Assembly: GCA_016928995.1 (NCBI GenBank)
Contig: JAFGJS010000110.1
Coordinates: 1-64,000 of the forward strand
Direction: 5' to 3'
Length of the DNA: 64,000 bases
Source: Candidatus Sumerlaeota bacterium
Lineage (GTDB): Bacteria > Sumerlaeota > Sumerlaeia > JAFGJS01
Part shown: positions 1 to 6,874 of the stretch, piece by piece
How the letters are laid out: each line of letters opens with the position of its first letter
Numbering within the stretch: the first letter of the stretch is position 1
Notes under the pieces: generated by a model
What the model was told of the DNA's origin: nothing
The model's database searches: none
Seen by the model: only the letters and a program-made list of their open reading frames with translations
Translations under genes and position numbers: made by a program

Positions 1-2
1 AA

Positions 3-1340
3 ACGTTAAAAAACTGCGATTCCGGAGGCAAGAAAAACCACCTTAAAAAATCGATTTTTTGTCTAGACAGAGGGGACAAGCTCAGTGTGAGTGGAATTGA
101 AGATTATTTTGAAATTGAGGGGAAGATAATTGGCAATGCAATTATGAATAATTTATCTACTGGTGTCGGGAGCAGCGATATACTTATCATAAACAATATT
201 ATCTGTTTTAACAATCTGGGGGGTGGGGAGTCTTATGGGGGGGGCATAAAATATTGCGATGGTCTGATCCTGCATAATGTAGTAGCTTTCAATTATGCAT
301 CGTCGATGGGGGGAGGGATTGATTGTTCAAATACCCAAATCAAAAATACTATTGTATGGGGCAATAGTACCGGGAATAAGTATCCACAGATTACACCGGC
401 AATAAACACAACTGCTACCTTTTGTATTATACAGGATTGGATGTATGGAGGCGAGGGCAATATCACATCCACACCGCTCTTTGCCAATCCCTGGGCGCTG
501 GATTTCCGGTTGCTGCCGGGATCGCCGGGGATCGACGAGGGGACGAGCGTGGGAGTGACATTGGATTTTCTCGGTAATTCGCGTCCGCTGGATGGCGATG
601 GTCTAGGCGCAGGCTCCACGGGCGATGGCCTGGACTTCGACATCGGGCCATATGAAACAATCAACCAGCTTGCAACGTTGCAGAACTATATTCTGGGGCG
701 ACAGACGACGACCGATACGCTGAATATAATTGACTCGCCTTGGCCTGATGAGTGGCCAGAGGAATGGATCGCGGAACTGCAATCCATCGAACTGCCCACC
801 ACTGCCGTGGCGATGCTGACTTCCTACGCCCTGCAAACCGGCGATGTAACAACGACCACCGCGCTGGACGCCAACGCCGATGGCCGCCTCGATGTCGCCG
901 ACATCGTGTTGGCCATCACCGGCCAAACCTCATCGACCGCCACGCAGAAGGGCTCGCTCGCGCCGGATTCGCGCAGCGCCGGTAGGGGCGATTGTCCCCA
1001 ATCGCCCGCGCCCCGTACTGTGGGCTTTCAGCGCGCAGCTGACACGGACGTCACGGACAGCAGTACGGACGTCATGGATAGCAGCATGGACATCATGGAT
1101 AGCAGCATGGACGGCGCGGACAGAATCGGGCCAGCTGACCGCAGCGCGGATGTCGCCGCGCAACGCTACCCCACGCGCTGGCGACCGCCCACGGCCAAGC
1201 CCATGCCCCCGCGCCGACCGTTCCCCATGGAATCCTATCGCGCCCGCTACGGTAAATACGCCGAAGCGATGTGGAAACTCGACAACACCCCGCACCCCGG
1301 CAACGGTCCGATCATCATCGACCTGCGGGAATACGAATAA
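3..1340 (+). CDS. Secreted beta-helix protein with dockerin-like repeat, 5' partial
   Basis: The frame is open to the left edge of the window, so the N-terminus (with any signal peptide) lies outside; the first possible start inside is a GTG at 87. The N-terminal half is rich in N-N and I-I-x-N-N-I repeats typical of right-handed parallel beta-helix domains. It is followed by a block with LLPGSPGID, RPLDGDG and DIGPYE, the hallmark of choice-of-anchor/beta-helix surface proteins of PVC-type bacteria. A DANADGRLDVADIV segment matches a dockerin/EF-hand calcium loop. After it comes an unusual tail of about 120 residues with Asp/Ser heptads and a Pro/Arg-rich stretch. It overlaps the next gene by one base (TAATG), so the two are probably translationally coupled. 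Substrate unknown; extracellular glycan binding or cleavage is inference. The beta-helix half is AT-rich, the C-terminal half GC-rich. Confidence 0.8.
   Translation, partial: TLKNCDSGGKKNHLKKSIFCLDRGDKLSVSGIEDYFEIEGKIIGNAIMNNLSTGVGSSDILIINNIICFNNLGGGESYGGGIKYCDGLILHNVVAFNYASSMGGGIDCSNTQIKNTIVWGNSTGNKYPQITPAINTTATFCIIQDWMYGGEGNITSTPLFANPWALDFRLLPGSPGIDEGTSVGVTLDFLGNSRPLDGDGLGAGSTGDGLDFDIGPYETINQLATLQNYILGRQTTTDTLNIIDSPWPDEWPEEWIAELQSIELPTTAVAMLTSYALQTGDVTTTTALDANADGRLDVADIVLAITGQTSSTATQKGSLAPDSRSAGRGDCPQSPAPRTVGFQRAADTDVTDSSTDVMDSSMDIMDSSMDGADRIGPADRSADVAAQRYPTRWRPPTAKPMPPRRPFPMESYRARYGKYAEAMWKLDNTPHPGNGPIIIDLREYE
1044..1127 (+). repeat. 21-bp tandem repeat, four units, inside coding sequence
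   Basis: Four consecutive 21-bp units start at 1044, 1065, 1086 and 1107. The second and third differ at only two positions and the fourth has drifted. They encode heptads TDVTDSS, TDVMDSS, MDIMDSS and MDGADRI in the C-terminal tail of the beta-helix protein. In-frame units suggest slippage-driven expansion of an acidic, possibly calcium-binding or linker segment. Confidence 0.85.
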
Positions 1341-2902
1341 TGAAAAGCCACACCCTGATCGTGGCATTGCTGCTTTTCTTGTTGGGGGGAGACCTTGCGT
1401 CTCCCTCCACGCTTATCGTTGGAGGGGGCGGATATTCTTCTATTCAGAATGCCATCGATGCGGCAGTGGACGGCGATGAGATTGTCGTTGCGCCAGGATA
1501 TTATACTGAAAATCTTGTGATGCCTGGCATCAACATTATACTTCGTTCCGAAGAGCCGGACAATGTGTCCGTAGTCGAGCAAACCGTCATTGACGGCGGC
1601 GAGGCTCCTTTTTCATTTACCGGAGGATTCCAATCGGTTGTCACGTTTTCGGGCGATGAAGGCTCAACATGCGTGCTAAGCGGATTTACGTTGGTTTATG
1701 GTGAAGGCGAAGCATATCCTACTGCGGGTAATCCAGCAATCGCATTTCGTGGGGGCAGTGGAATCTATGGCAGGGGAACACTTGCGACAATTTCACATAA
1801 CGTTATTACCTTAAATGGCGAAGAGCATGAAAGACCGGCGATAGAGCAGTGCCATGGTAGAATCGAAGGGAACAGAATTATATCGAATTATGGCACAGGC
1901 TTAATCGATTGCGATGGGGAAATACGGTCAAATGAAATATCATTTAACAAAAACGGTTGCTATCAATGCGATGGACTGATGACAAATAATATTATACATG
2001 GCAATTCGTATTTTGGTATTTCTCATACTTATGGACAATGCAATTCAAATGTGATTTCAGGAAATAAGACCGGCGCAATTTCAGGTCTCTTTAGTGAAGA
2101 TGCGATATTCAATAATTTAATCATTGGCAATGGATCAATATCAGGCGCTTCGGTAATAATGGCCGAAAGTGCTTTGATTGCAAATAATACAATCGTATTT
2201 AACACCTCTGGTACTGATGAACCTTTAATAGACGTCAATGGCAGCACAACGATATCAAACAATATTATCTGGGGCAATTCGTATGGAGATGAACCGTTAT
2301 TTTTGCCTTACGTAGTGCCTACATATTGTATCATTGAAAATTGGAATGGCGGTCCTACAGAAGTTTGGGGCGAAGGCAATCTGACTACGGAACCGTTGTT
2401 TGTGGACGCTGAGAACTGGGATTTTCGGCTATTGCCCGGTTCTCCGGGGATCGACATGGGCAAACAGGTTGCCGGAGTGACGAATGATATACTCGGTGTT
2501 CTCCGGCCGTTCGATGGCGACTTGCAGGGCGCGGGCGGCACGGGCGACGGTTCGGATTATGACATCGGGGCGTATGAGTTCACCACCACGACGCTGGCGG
2601 CGGCGATCCGCAGCCACATCCTGGGCCAGCCGACGACCGCCGTGCTTTCGACGTCGCCATTCCCGTTTCCATTCGATCTCGACACCTCCGGTTCGCTGAC
2701 CACCACCGGCACGCTGCAAACCACAACCACCCTGACCACCGCCGCGCTGGATGTGAATCAAGACAGTTTCATCGACGTCGCCGACATCCTCCAGGTTCTC
2801 GGCTGCCAGTTCCAGGCGCTTCCCGCGCCCTTCGCCGATTTCGCCCGTCAATACTTCATCGCCTCGCCCGTTGCGGATCATCGCTGGAGGAAAAAGCGCT
2901 GA
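1340..2902 (+). CDS. Secreted beta-helix protein with dockerin-like C-terminus
   Basis: I choose the ATG at 1340, which overlaps the stop of the previous gene (TAATG) and gives a clear signal peptide (MKSHTLIVALLLFLLGG, then ASPS); a longer frame starts upstream but has no signal. The 520-residue product holds an asparagine-rich right-handed beta-helix, roughly residues 40-330. Next comes the same block as in the upstream paralogue (LLPGSPGIDMG, RPFDGD, DIGAYEF). The C-terminal region has a degenerate DLDTSGSLT loop and a good DVNQDSFIDVADIL loop, together resembling a dockerin type I duplication. The protein is probably exported and surface bound; polysaccharide binding or lyase activity is inferred from the fold only. 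The middle (about 1800-2350) is markedly AT-rich compared with the GC-rich C-terminus. Confidence 0.85.
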   Translation: MKSHTLIVALLLFLLGGDLASPSTLIVGGGGYSSIQNAIDAAVDGDEIVVAPGYYTENLVMPGINIILRSEEPDNVSVVEQTVIDGGEAPFSFTGGFQSVVTFSGDEGSTCVLSGFTLVYGEGEAYPTAGNPAIAFRGGSGIYGRGTLATISHNVITLNGEEHERPAIEQCHGRIEGNRIISNYGTGLIDCDGEIRSNEISFNKNGCYQCDGLMTNNIIHGNSYFGISHTYGQCNSNVISGNKTGAISGLFSEDAIFNNLIIGNGSISGASVIMAESALIANNTIVFNTSGTDEPLIDVNGSTTISNNIIWGNSYGDEPLFLPYVVPTYCIIENWNGGPTEVWGEGNLTTEPLFVDAENWDFRLLPGSPGIDMGKQVAGVTNDILGVLRPFDGDLQGAGGTGDGSDYDIGAYEFTTTTLAAAIRSHILGQPTTAVLSTSPFPFPFDLDTSGSLTTTGTLQTTTTLTTAALDVNQDSFIDVADILQVLGCQFQALPAPFADFARQYFIASPVADHRWRKKR

Positions 2903-2907
2903 TATAA

Positions 2908-3051
2908 ATTTCCCCCAAAGTCTCCGGAACCTGCGCGATCGCCAATGACGACCTGCCCGTCGCTACATACGAAGGAAGCGTCAAAGGCGTGCATTTCACG
3001 GTGCTGGGTCAATTGGAGCTCGGCCGGCGCTATGCAATGCCTTCGACTTGA
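2908..3051 (+). pseudogene. Possible C-terminal remnant of a lost gene
   Basis: Six bases after the beta-helix gene a frame without a start codon reads like protein (CAIANDDLPVATYEGSVKG, then GQLELGRRYAMPST, stop at 3049-3051). Codon choice is GC-rich like the neighbours. No family recognised. It may be the tail of a deleted gene or a chance frame. The remainder up to 3253 has only a GAT-rich repeat and the toxin-antitoxin promoter region. Confidence 0.25.
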
Positions 3052-3103
3052 TTTGCGGAGCAGCATTCGCTATTCTCTGCATTCGTTCTGTCCGTAAAAT
3101 ATT

Positions 3104-3139
3104 CGATCCCGATACCGATCCCGATTTCGATAGCGATGA
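3104..3139. repeat. Intergenic CGATCCCGAT-type repeat
   Basis: A 36-bp run made of degenerate hexamers (cgatcc, cgatac, cgatcc, cgattt, cgatag, cgatga). A very similar block occurs in the intergenic region at 9804-9843. It lies outside any supported gene. Its role is unknown. Confidence 0.6.
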
Positions 3140-3253
3140 ATGACTTACGCTGAGGGTATTCTGGATTGATTTCATTTACACCCAAATCACAATTGACAGA
3201 TATTGTATTCTATCGTATTCTATTGGCAGACATTTGATTCACTGGAGGGCATT

Positions 3254-3493
3254 ATGTCAAAAACAGTGACATTGCGGCTGGCGGATGAGCTTTACGAGCG
3301 CTTCCGGCGGCTGGCGGAGCGTGAGAATCGTCCGTTGTCGAATTTCATCGAAACCGCGGCATCCCGATACGTGGAGGCCGGGCAATTTGTGGATGAATTC
3401 GAGATGAGTGAGATTGAGGGCAATGCGGAGCTCAACCGAAGCCTGAAGCGCGGAGTGAAAGATGCCAAAGCGGGCCGTGGACGATTCGTCTAA
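3254..3493 (+). CDS. Ribbon-helix-helix type antitoxin
   Basis: A 79-residue protein starting at ATG 3254 behind GGAGGG at 3244-3249; the frame extends upstream to 3203 but that part lacks a ribosome site. The N-terminus MSKTVTLRLADELYERF and the following SNFIETAASRYVE fit a ribbon-helix-helix DNA-binding domain (beta strand with alternating T/L/R, then two helices). The C-terminal part is acidic then basic, as in antitoxin tails that wrap the toxin. The gene overlaps the downstream RelE-like gene by 32 bases, the usual arrangement of a type II toxin-antitoxin operon. It should neutralise the toxin and repress its own promoter (known for such families). Confidence 0.75.
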   Translation: MSKTVTLRLADELYERFRRLAERENRPLSNFIETAASRYVEAGQFVDEFEMSEIEGNAELNRSLKRGVKDAKAGRGRFV

Positions 3494-3767
3494 ATTCCGG
3501 ATTTTCGAGACCGATGAATTCCAGAAAAGGCTGGTGAAACTCCCGGCGCGGGATGCGCGTTTTATCCAGCGCAAGCTCGCTGAATACGTTTATCCGCAAC
3601 TGCGCGCCGATCCTTTCCTTGGTCCCAACATCAAGAAACTACGAGGATATCAGCCTGATACATGGAGATATCGTGTGGGAAGATTTCGCATATTCTACAT
3701 TGTGGATCAAGAAGAACTGATCGTATCCATGCTGACAGTCGATGACCGCAAGGATGCATACAGATAG
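3462..3767 (+). CDS. RelE/ParE superfamily toxin
   Basis: A 101-residue basic protein. FRIFETDEFQKRLVKLP at the start, KKLRGYQPDTWRYRVGRFRIFY in the middle and a C-terminal VDDRKDAYR match the RelE/ParE fold (KLRG...YRvR.G.yRi.Y pattern). Members either cleave mRNA on the ribosome or inhibit gyrase; the sequence does not tell which. It overlaps the antitoxin gene by 32 bases and is likely translated by coupling, since no clear ribosome site precedes it. Second gene of the pair; the next gene is a frameshifted membrane gene. Confidence 0.8.
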   Translation: MPKRAVDDSSKFRIFETDEFQKRLVKLPARDARFIQRKLAEYVYPQLRADPFLGPNIKKLRGYQPDTWRYRVGRFRIFYIVDQEELIVSMLTVDDRKDAYR

Positions 3768-3781
3768 AGAAAGGTACAACT

Positions 3782-4152
3782 ATGAACTGGCAGCTTTTGG
3801 TACCTCTCCTGATAACCACTATTGTGGCTATTCTTGGTTGGCTTGTGGGGCATGCATTAAATGTGCGCGTCGCGATCGTCGGAACAAGCAGCGTGATATC
3901 CGGGTACAGTACCTGATTGAGGCGTATAGGCATCTGGAGTCCGGAACATGTCGTGGTCCAATTCATGGAACGGAATTCGCGGCGCCATTTGAGTCGGCAA
4001 TTGTCGATATTCAGTTTTTTGGATCACCAGACCAAGTGCGAATGGCAAAAGAACTCACAATTGCTATCGCCTCCAAACATCCCGATGTAAGTGCTGGATC
4101 TTTACTTATGTCTTTACGCGATGATCTGCGTGAAGAATTGGACTTGGAATAA
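3782..4152 (+). pseudogene. Frameshifted small membrane protein gene
   Basis: From ATG 3782 (AGAAAGG upstream) the frame encodes one membrane segment, MNWQLLVPLLITTIVAILGW then LVGHALN, but soon runs into a stop at 3914. In the next frame, from about 3868, comes RRDRRNKQRDIRVQYLIEAYR and about 80 further residues to the stop at 4152. Joined, the two parts give a typical protein with an N-terminal anchor and a cytoplasmic helical domain (xxLIEAYRxLE motif seen in many short hypothetical membrane proteins). The break falls in gtgcgcgtcgcg (3863-3874), a run of short GC repeats, so a one-base indel is the simplest cause. It may be a true mutation, a sequencing error or, less likely, programmed frameshifting. 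Function unknown. Confidence 0.65.
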
Positions 4153-4228
4153 ATAAGCGAGGAGCCGCTACATTTCCGTCTCCAACGGGAAGGCCAACAA
4201 GATCAATCCAGATCAAGTGGAAGATAAC

Positions 4229-4257
4229 AAGTTGCGCCTGATGTTTATGTGCAACTT
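4229..4257. terminator. Hairpin between convergent genes
   Basis: AAGTTGC at 4229-4235 pairs with GCAACTT at 4251-4257, followed on the plus strand by GCTTTGATTTT. It sits between the frameshifted plus-strand gene and the minus-strand VOC gene, where a transcription stop would be expected. The stem is only seven pairs, so this is tentative. Confidence 0.35.
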
Positions 4258-4303
4258 GCTTTGATTTTAAATGAGGCATTTTTGCTTGATCTGCTGCAAA
4301 TAC

Positions 4304-4696
4304 TCAATCATCGAGCAGCAATTTTTTACTACGCTTGCATAGTTGGATGCAAAGGCCCCAGGGATCGCGGAGCATGACGATGTGCGAACCGTCTTCCAAA
4401 ACGTCATCGGAAACCGGCGTTGCACCAGCCTGGATCAATCGCATTTTATCTGCGGCCGGGTCAGCGGAGACGAAAGCGAAATGCAGCAAGAGCGGATCCA
4501 TCGCGGCATAATCGGGAACCTGGTCCGCCGGATTGTGATAAATCTCCAGCATCATCTTCCCGCCGCTGTCGCGAAGGAAACATGTGTGCGGCGGCCGGTC
4601 CAACTGAAATGCGATCTGCATTCCATGGTGTTCCACATACCATTCTGCCAAGGCCACGGGATCGGCGACATTCACAGCGACATGTTCAAGTTTCAT
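4304..4696 (-). CDS. VOC (glyoxalase/bleomycin resistance) family protein
   Basis: A 130-residue protein with MKLEHVAVNVADPVALAEWY at the start, the usual first beta-alpha-beta of a vicinal oxygen chelate module with its metal-ligand His5. LLLHFAFVSADP gives the second-half histidine (about residue 72), and MLEIYHNPAD and DPWGLCIQL supply the glutamate-type positions. The fold binds a divalent metal and acts on small electrophiles or as an isomerase; the substrate cannot be told. It lies 13 bases after aceF, so it is probably cotranscribed with the pyruvate dehydrogenase genes; whether it has a linked job, such as detoxifying a by-product, is speculation. Confidence 0.8.
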   Translation of the reverse strand: MKLEHVAVNVADPVALAEWYVEHHGMQIAFQLDRPPHTCFLRDSGGKMMLEIYHNPADQVPDYAAMDPLLLHFAFVSADPAADKMRLIQAGATPVSDDVLEDGSHIVMLRDPWGLCIQLCKRSKKLLLDD

Positions 4697-4709
4697 CGGG
4701 CGCCTGTCC

Positions 4710-6386
4710 TCAGGTTTCCAGCAGCAGTTGGAACGGATCGCAGAGCGAGGCGGCGATCATGCGCAGGAAACGGGCGCCATCGGCGCCGTCGATCACGCGA
4801 TGGTCGTAGCTCAGGCAAACCGGCATAATCAGGCGGTCTTCGACCTCGCCGTTGTTCCATTGTTGCTGTTTTTTTGCGCGGCAGAGGCCGAGGATTGCCA
4901 CCTCGGGATAATTGACGATGGGCGTGAAGGCCGTGCCGCCGATGCCGCCGAGGTTGGTGATGGTGAACGTGCCGCCCTTCATCTCGTCGGGGGAGAGCTT
5001 GCGGTCGCGCGCCTTGAGCGCCGCTTCGTTCAGCTCAACAGCCAGCTGATGGATGTTTTTCTGATCCACGTCGCGGATCACAGGCACCATCAGGCCGTGC
5101 GGCGTGTCCACGGCGATGCCGATGTGATAATACATTTTATAGATCAACTCATGCGTCTCGGGATCGAGCGAGGCGTTGAACTGCGGAAACTGCTTCAGCG
5201 CGGCGACGACGGCCTTGAGCGCCAGCACGGTGATGGTGATTTTAACCTGGTCCGTCACGCCGTATTTGCGGCGCGCCGCTTCCATCTCCGTAATATCGGT
5301 TTCATCGAACTGCGTGACGTGCGGCACGAGCGCCCAGGACACGCTCATGTTGCGTGCGATGGCCTTGCGGATGCCGGTCAGCGGTTTGCGCTCAACCGGC
5401 CCCCATTGGCTGAAATCGGGGAGCAGCGGTATTTCGACGCCTGCTCCCAATCGCCGGCCTTGACCGGACATCGCGCCATGCACGAATGTTTTCACATCGT
5501 CGCGGCGAATGCGGCCTTCCGCTCCGGAGCCCTGCACCTGATTCAAGTTCACTCCCAGATCGCGCGCCATTTTGCGCACGCTGGGCACGGCCGGCGGCGG
5601 AACGTCGTTGTCGCTGCTGGGCTTGATCATGCCCTGCATTTTCGGCAAATCGTGGTTGTACGGCACTTTATGGGTGCGGCCTTGCTGCGCCTGCGGCACG
5701 ATCTCGCGTTGCGATTCCACGGGCTTGATAGGCGGTCCGGGTTTGGACGCTTTGCTTTTCGTCGCCGACGATTCGGCGCCGGTCTGCACCGTCAGCAGTC
5801 TGGCGCCCACGGCGACCTTGTCGCCGCTCTTCACCGCGACATCCAGTACTTGCCCGCTATAGGGACAGGGGACTTCCACGACGGCCTTGTCGGTTTCGAG
5901 TTCGATCACGCTCTGATCCGCCTCGATGGTGTCGCCCGGTTTCACCAGCACGTTCACCACATCGCCAGCCTCGATACCTTCGCCCAGTTCGGGAAGGTTG
6001 AAGCCTATCGGGCCGCTCGCGATTTTTTGTGCAGTGGGCAGCGGAGTGGATTCAACCGGTTCAGGAGGCGGCGCGGGTTGCGTTGCCGATGGAGGCGGGA
6101 TGGTTTGTTTTTTTGTTTCAGTTTTGGCTTTGCCGGCGGCTGGAGCGCCATTGTCATTGAGCGTCAGGACGACAGCGCCGACCGCGACCTTGTCACCGGA
6201 TTTAACGTTGACGGTTTCGATGACGCCGGCGTGAGGGGAGGGGATCTCCACCACTGCCTTGTCGGTTTCGAGTTCGAGCACGCTCTGCTCCGCCTCGATG
6301 ACGTCGCCGGGCTTGACCAGCACGTTCACCACGTCGCCGGCCTCGATGCCTTCGCCCAATTCGGGCAGTTTGAATTCAATCGCCAT
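4710..6386 (-). CDS. aceF: Pyruvate dehydrogenase E2, dihydrolipoyl acetyltransferase
   Basis: 558 residues with, in order, two lipoyl domains (lipoyl lysines in ETDKA at K43 and K167), each followed by a Pro/Ala/Thr-rich linker, a peripheral subunit-binding domain at about 270-305 (VPSVRKMARDLGVNLNQVQG then RIRRDD) and a catalytic core of about 230 residues ending in SYDHRVIDGADGARF with the HxxxD active-site His529. It transfers acetyl from lipoamide to CoA in the cytoplasmic pyruvate dehydrogenase complex. Two lipoyl domains rather than one or three is within the family range. It is downstream of aceE on the same strand but separated by a GxxExxY gene. No E3 (lipoamide dehydrogenase) gene is in the window. 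Confidence 0.95.
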   Translation of the reverse strand: MAIEFKLPELGEGIEAGDVVNVLVKPGDVIEAEQSVLELETDKAVVEIPSPHAGVIETVNVKSGDKVAVGAVVLTLNDNGAPAAGKAKTETKKQTIPPPSATQPAPPPEPVESTPLPTAQKIASGPIGFNLPELGEGIEAGDVVNVLVKPGDTIEADQSVIELETDKAVVEVPCPYSGQVLDVAVKSGDKVAVGARLLTVQTGAESSATKSKASKPGPPIKPVESQREIVPQAQQGRTHKVPYNHDLPKMQGMIKPSSDNDVPPPAVPSVRKMARDLGVNLNQVQGSGAEGRIRRDDVKTFVHGAMSGQGRRLGAGVEIPLLPDFSQWGPVERKPLTGIRKAIARNMSVSWALVPHVTQFDETDITEMEAARRKYGVTDQVKITITVLALKAVVAALKQFPQFNASLDPETHELIYKMYYHIGIAVDTPHGLMVPVIRDVDQKNIHQLAVELNEAALKARDRKLSPDEMKGGTFTITNLGGIGGTAFTPIVNYPEVAILGLCRAKKQQQWNNGEVEDRLIMPVCLSYDHRVIDGADGARFLRMIAASLCDPFQLLLET

Positions 6387-6429
6387 GTGATTATTTCCAA
6401 CCCAGTGATAAGTAATTATCTTATTTAAA

Positions 6430-6457
6430 CCACAGAGAGCACAGAGGACACAGAGAA
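6430..6457. repeat. CACAGAG repeat, downstream flank of the GxxExxY gene
   Basis: A stretch of CACAGAG-like units (ccacagagagcacagagg, acacagagaa) abuts the stop codon of the GxxExxY gene. It is an inverted, slightly rearranged copy of the block at 6830-6861 on the other side of the gene. Confidence 0.8.
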
Positions 6458-6829
6458 TTATAACTTAAAACGCTGTATACCATCGACCAACCTTTGAACA
6501 TTGAAATTAATTAATAAGCCTGTGGAAACTTTGGCGAGCTTCATGTAAGTTAATAATTGTGCTTTGTGAATATTTTTTATTTCTTCCACAGCTTTTAATT
6601 CAAGGATTAATCGTTCTTCAATGAGCAAATCAAGCCTGTAGCCGCAATCTAATCGTATATTCTTGTAAACAACTGGCATCGGACATTCAATTTGAAACTG
6701 AATCTCATGCAGTTTTAGTTCATGTGCAAGGCATTGCCGATAAGTGGATTCCAACAATCCAGGTCCTAAATTGCGATGGACTTCAATTGCGCAACCGATG
6801 ACTTTCTCCGTAAACGGATCCTTTTCCAT
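6458..6829 (-). CDS. GxxExxY family protein
   Basis: A 123-residue protein with the name-giving motif GLLESTY in VHRNLGPGLLESTYRQCLAHE (as two parts, residues about 17-37), then YRLDLLIEERLILELKAVE, which holds the D-x(n)-E-x-K pattern of a PD-(D/E)xK nuclease-like fold. The rest (HKAQLLTYMKL, GLLINFN) fits the family well. The biochemical role of this family is not established. The gene sits inside the aceE-aceF operon in the same orientation and is tightly framed by inverted CACAGAG repeats; the upstream block runs right to the start codon and would supply the only ribosome site (AGAGAAG). This arrangement looks like an inserted cassette. Codon use is more AT-rich than that of aceE and aceF. 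Confidence 0.9.
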   Translation of the reverse strand: MEKDPFTEKVIGCAIEVHRNLGPGLLESTYRQCLAHELKLHEIQFQIECPMPVVYKNIRLDCGYRLDLLIEERLILELKAVEEIKNIHKAQLLTYMKLAKVSTGLLINFNVQRLVDGIQRFKL

Positions 6830-6861
6830 CTTCTCTGTGCTCTCTGTGTCCTCTGTGGTGA
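6830..6861. repeat. CTCTGTG repeat, upstream flank of the GxxExxY gene
   Basis: cttctctgtgctctctgtg followed by tcctctgtggtga, the reverse complement of a CACAGAG array. It pairs with the block at 6430-6457, so the gene lies between inverted repeats of about 28-32 bp. It touches the start codon of the gene. Confidence 0.8.
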
Positions 6862-6874
6862 AATGCTGTAATAA

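Noticed and set aside
4728-6428. Long plus-strand open frame of 566 codons opposite aceF
   Set aside because: It is the antisense of the lipoyl, binding and catalytic domains of AceF, with no domain of its own; GC-rich codon bias keeps the opposite strand open.
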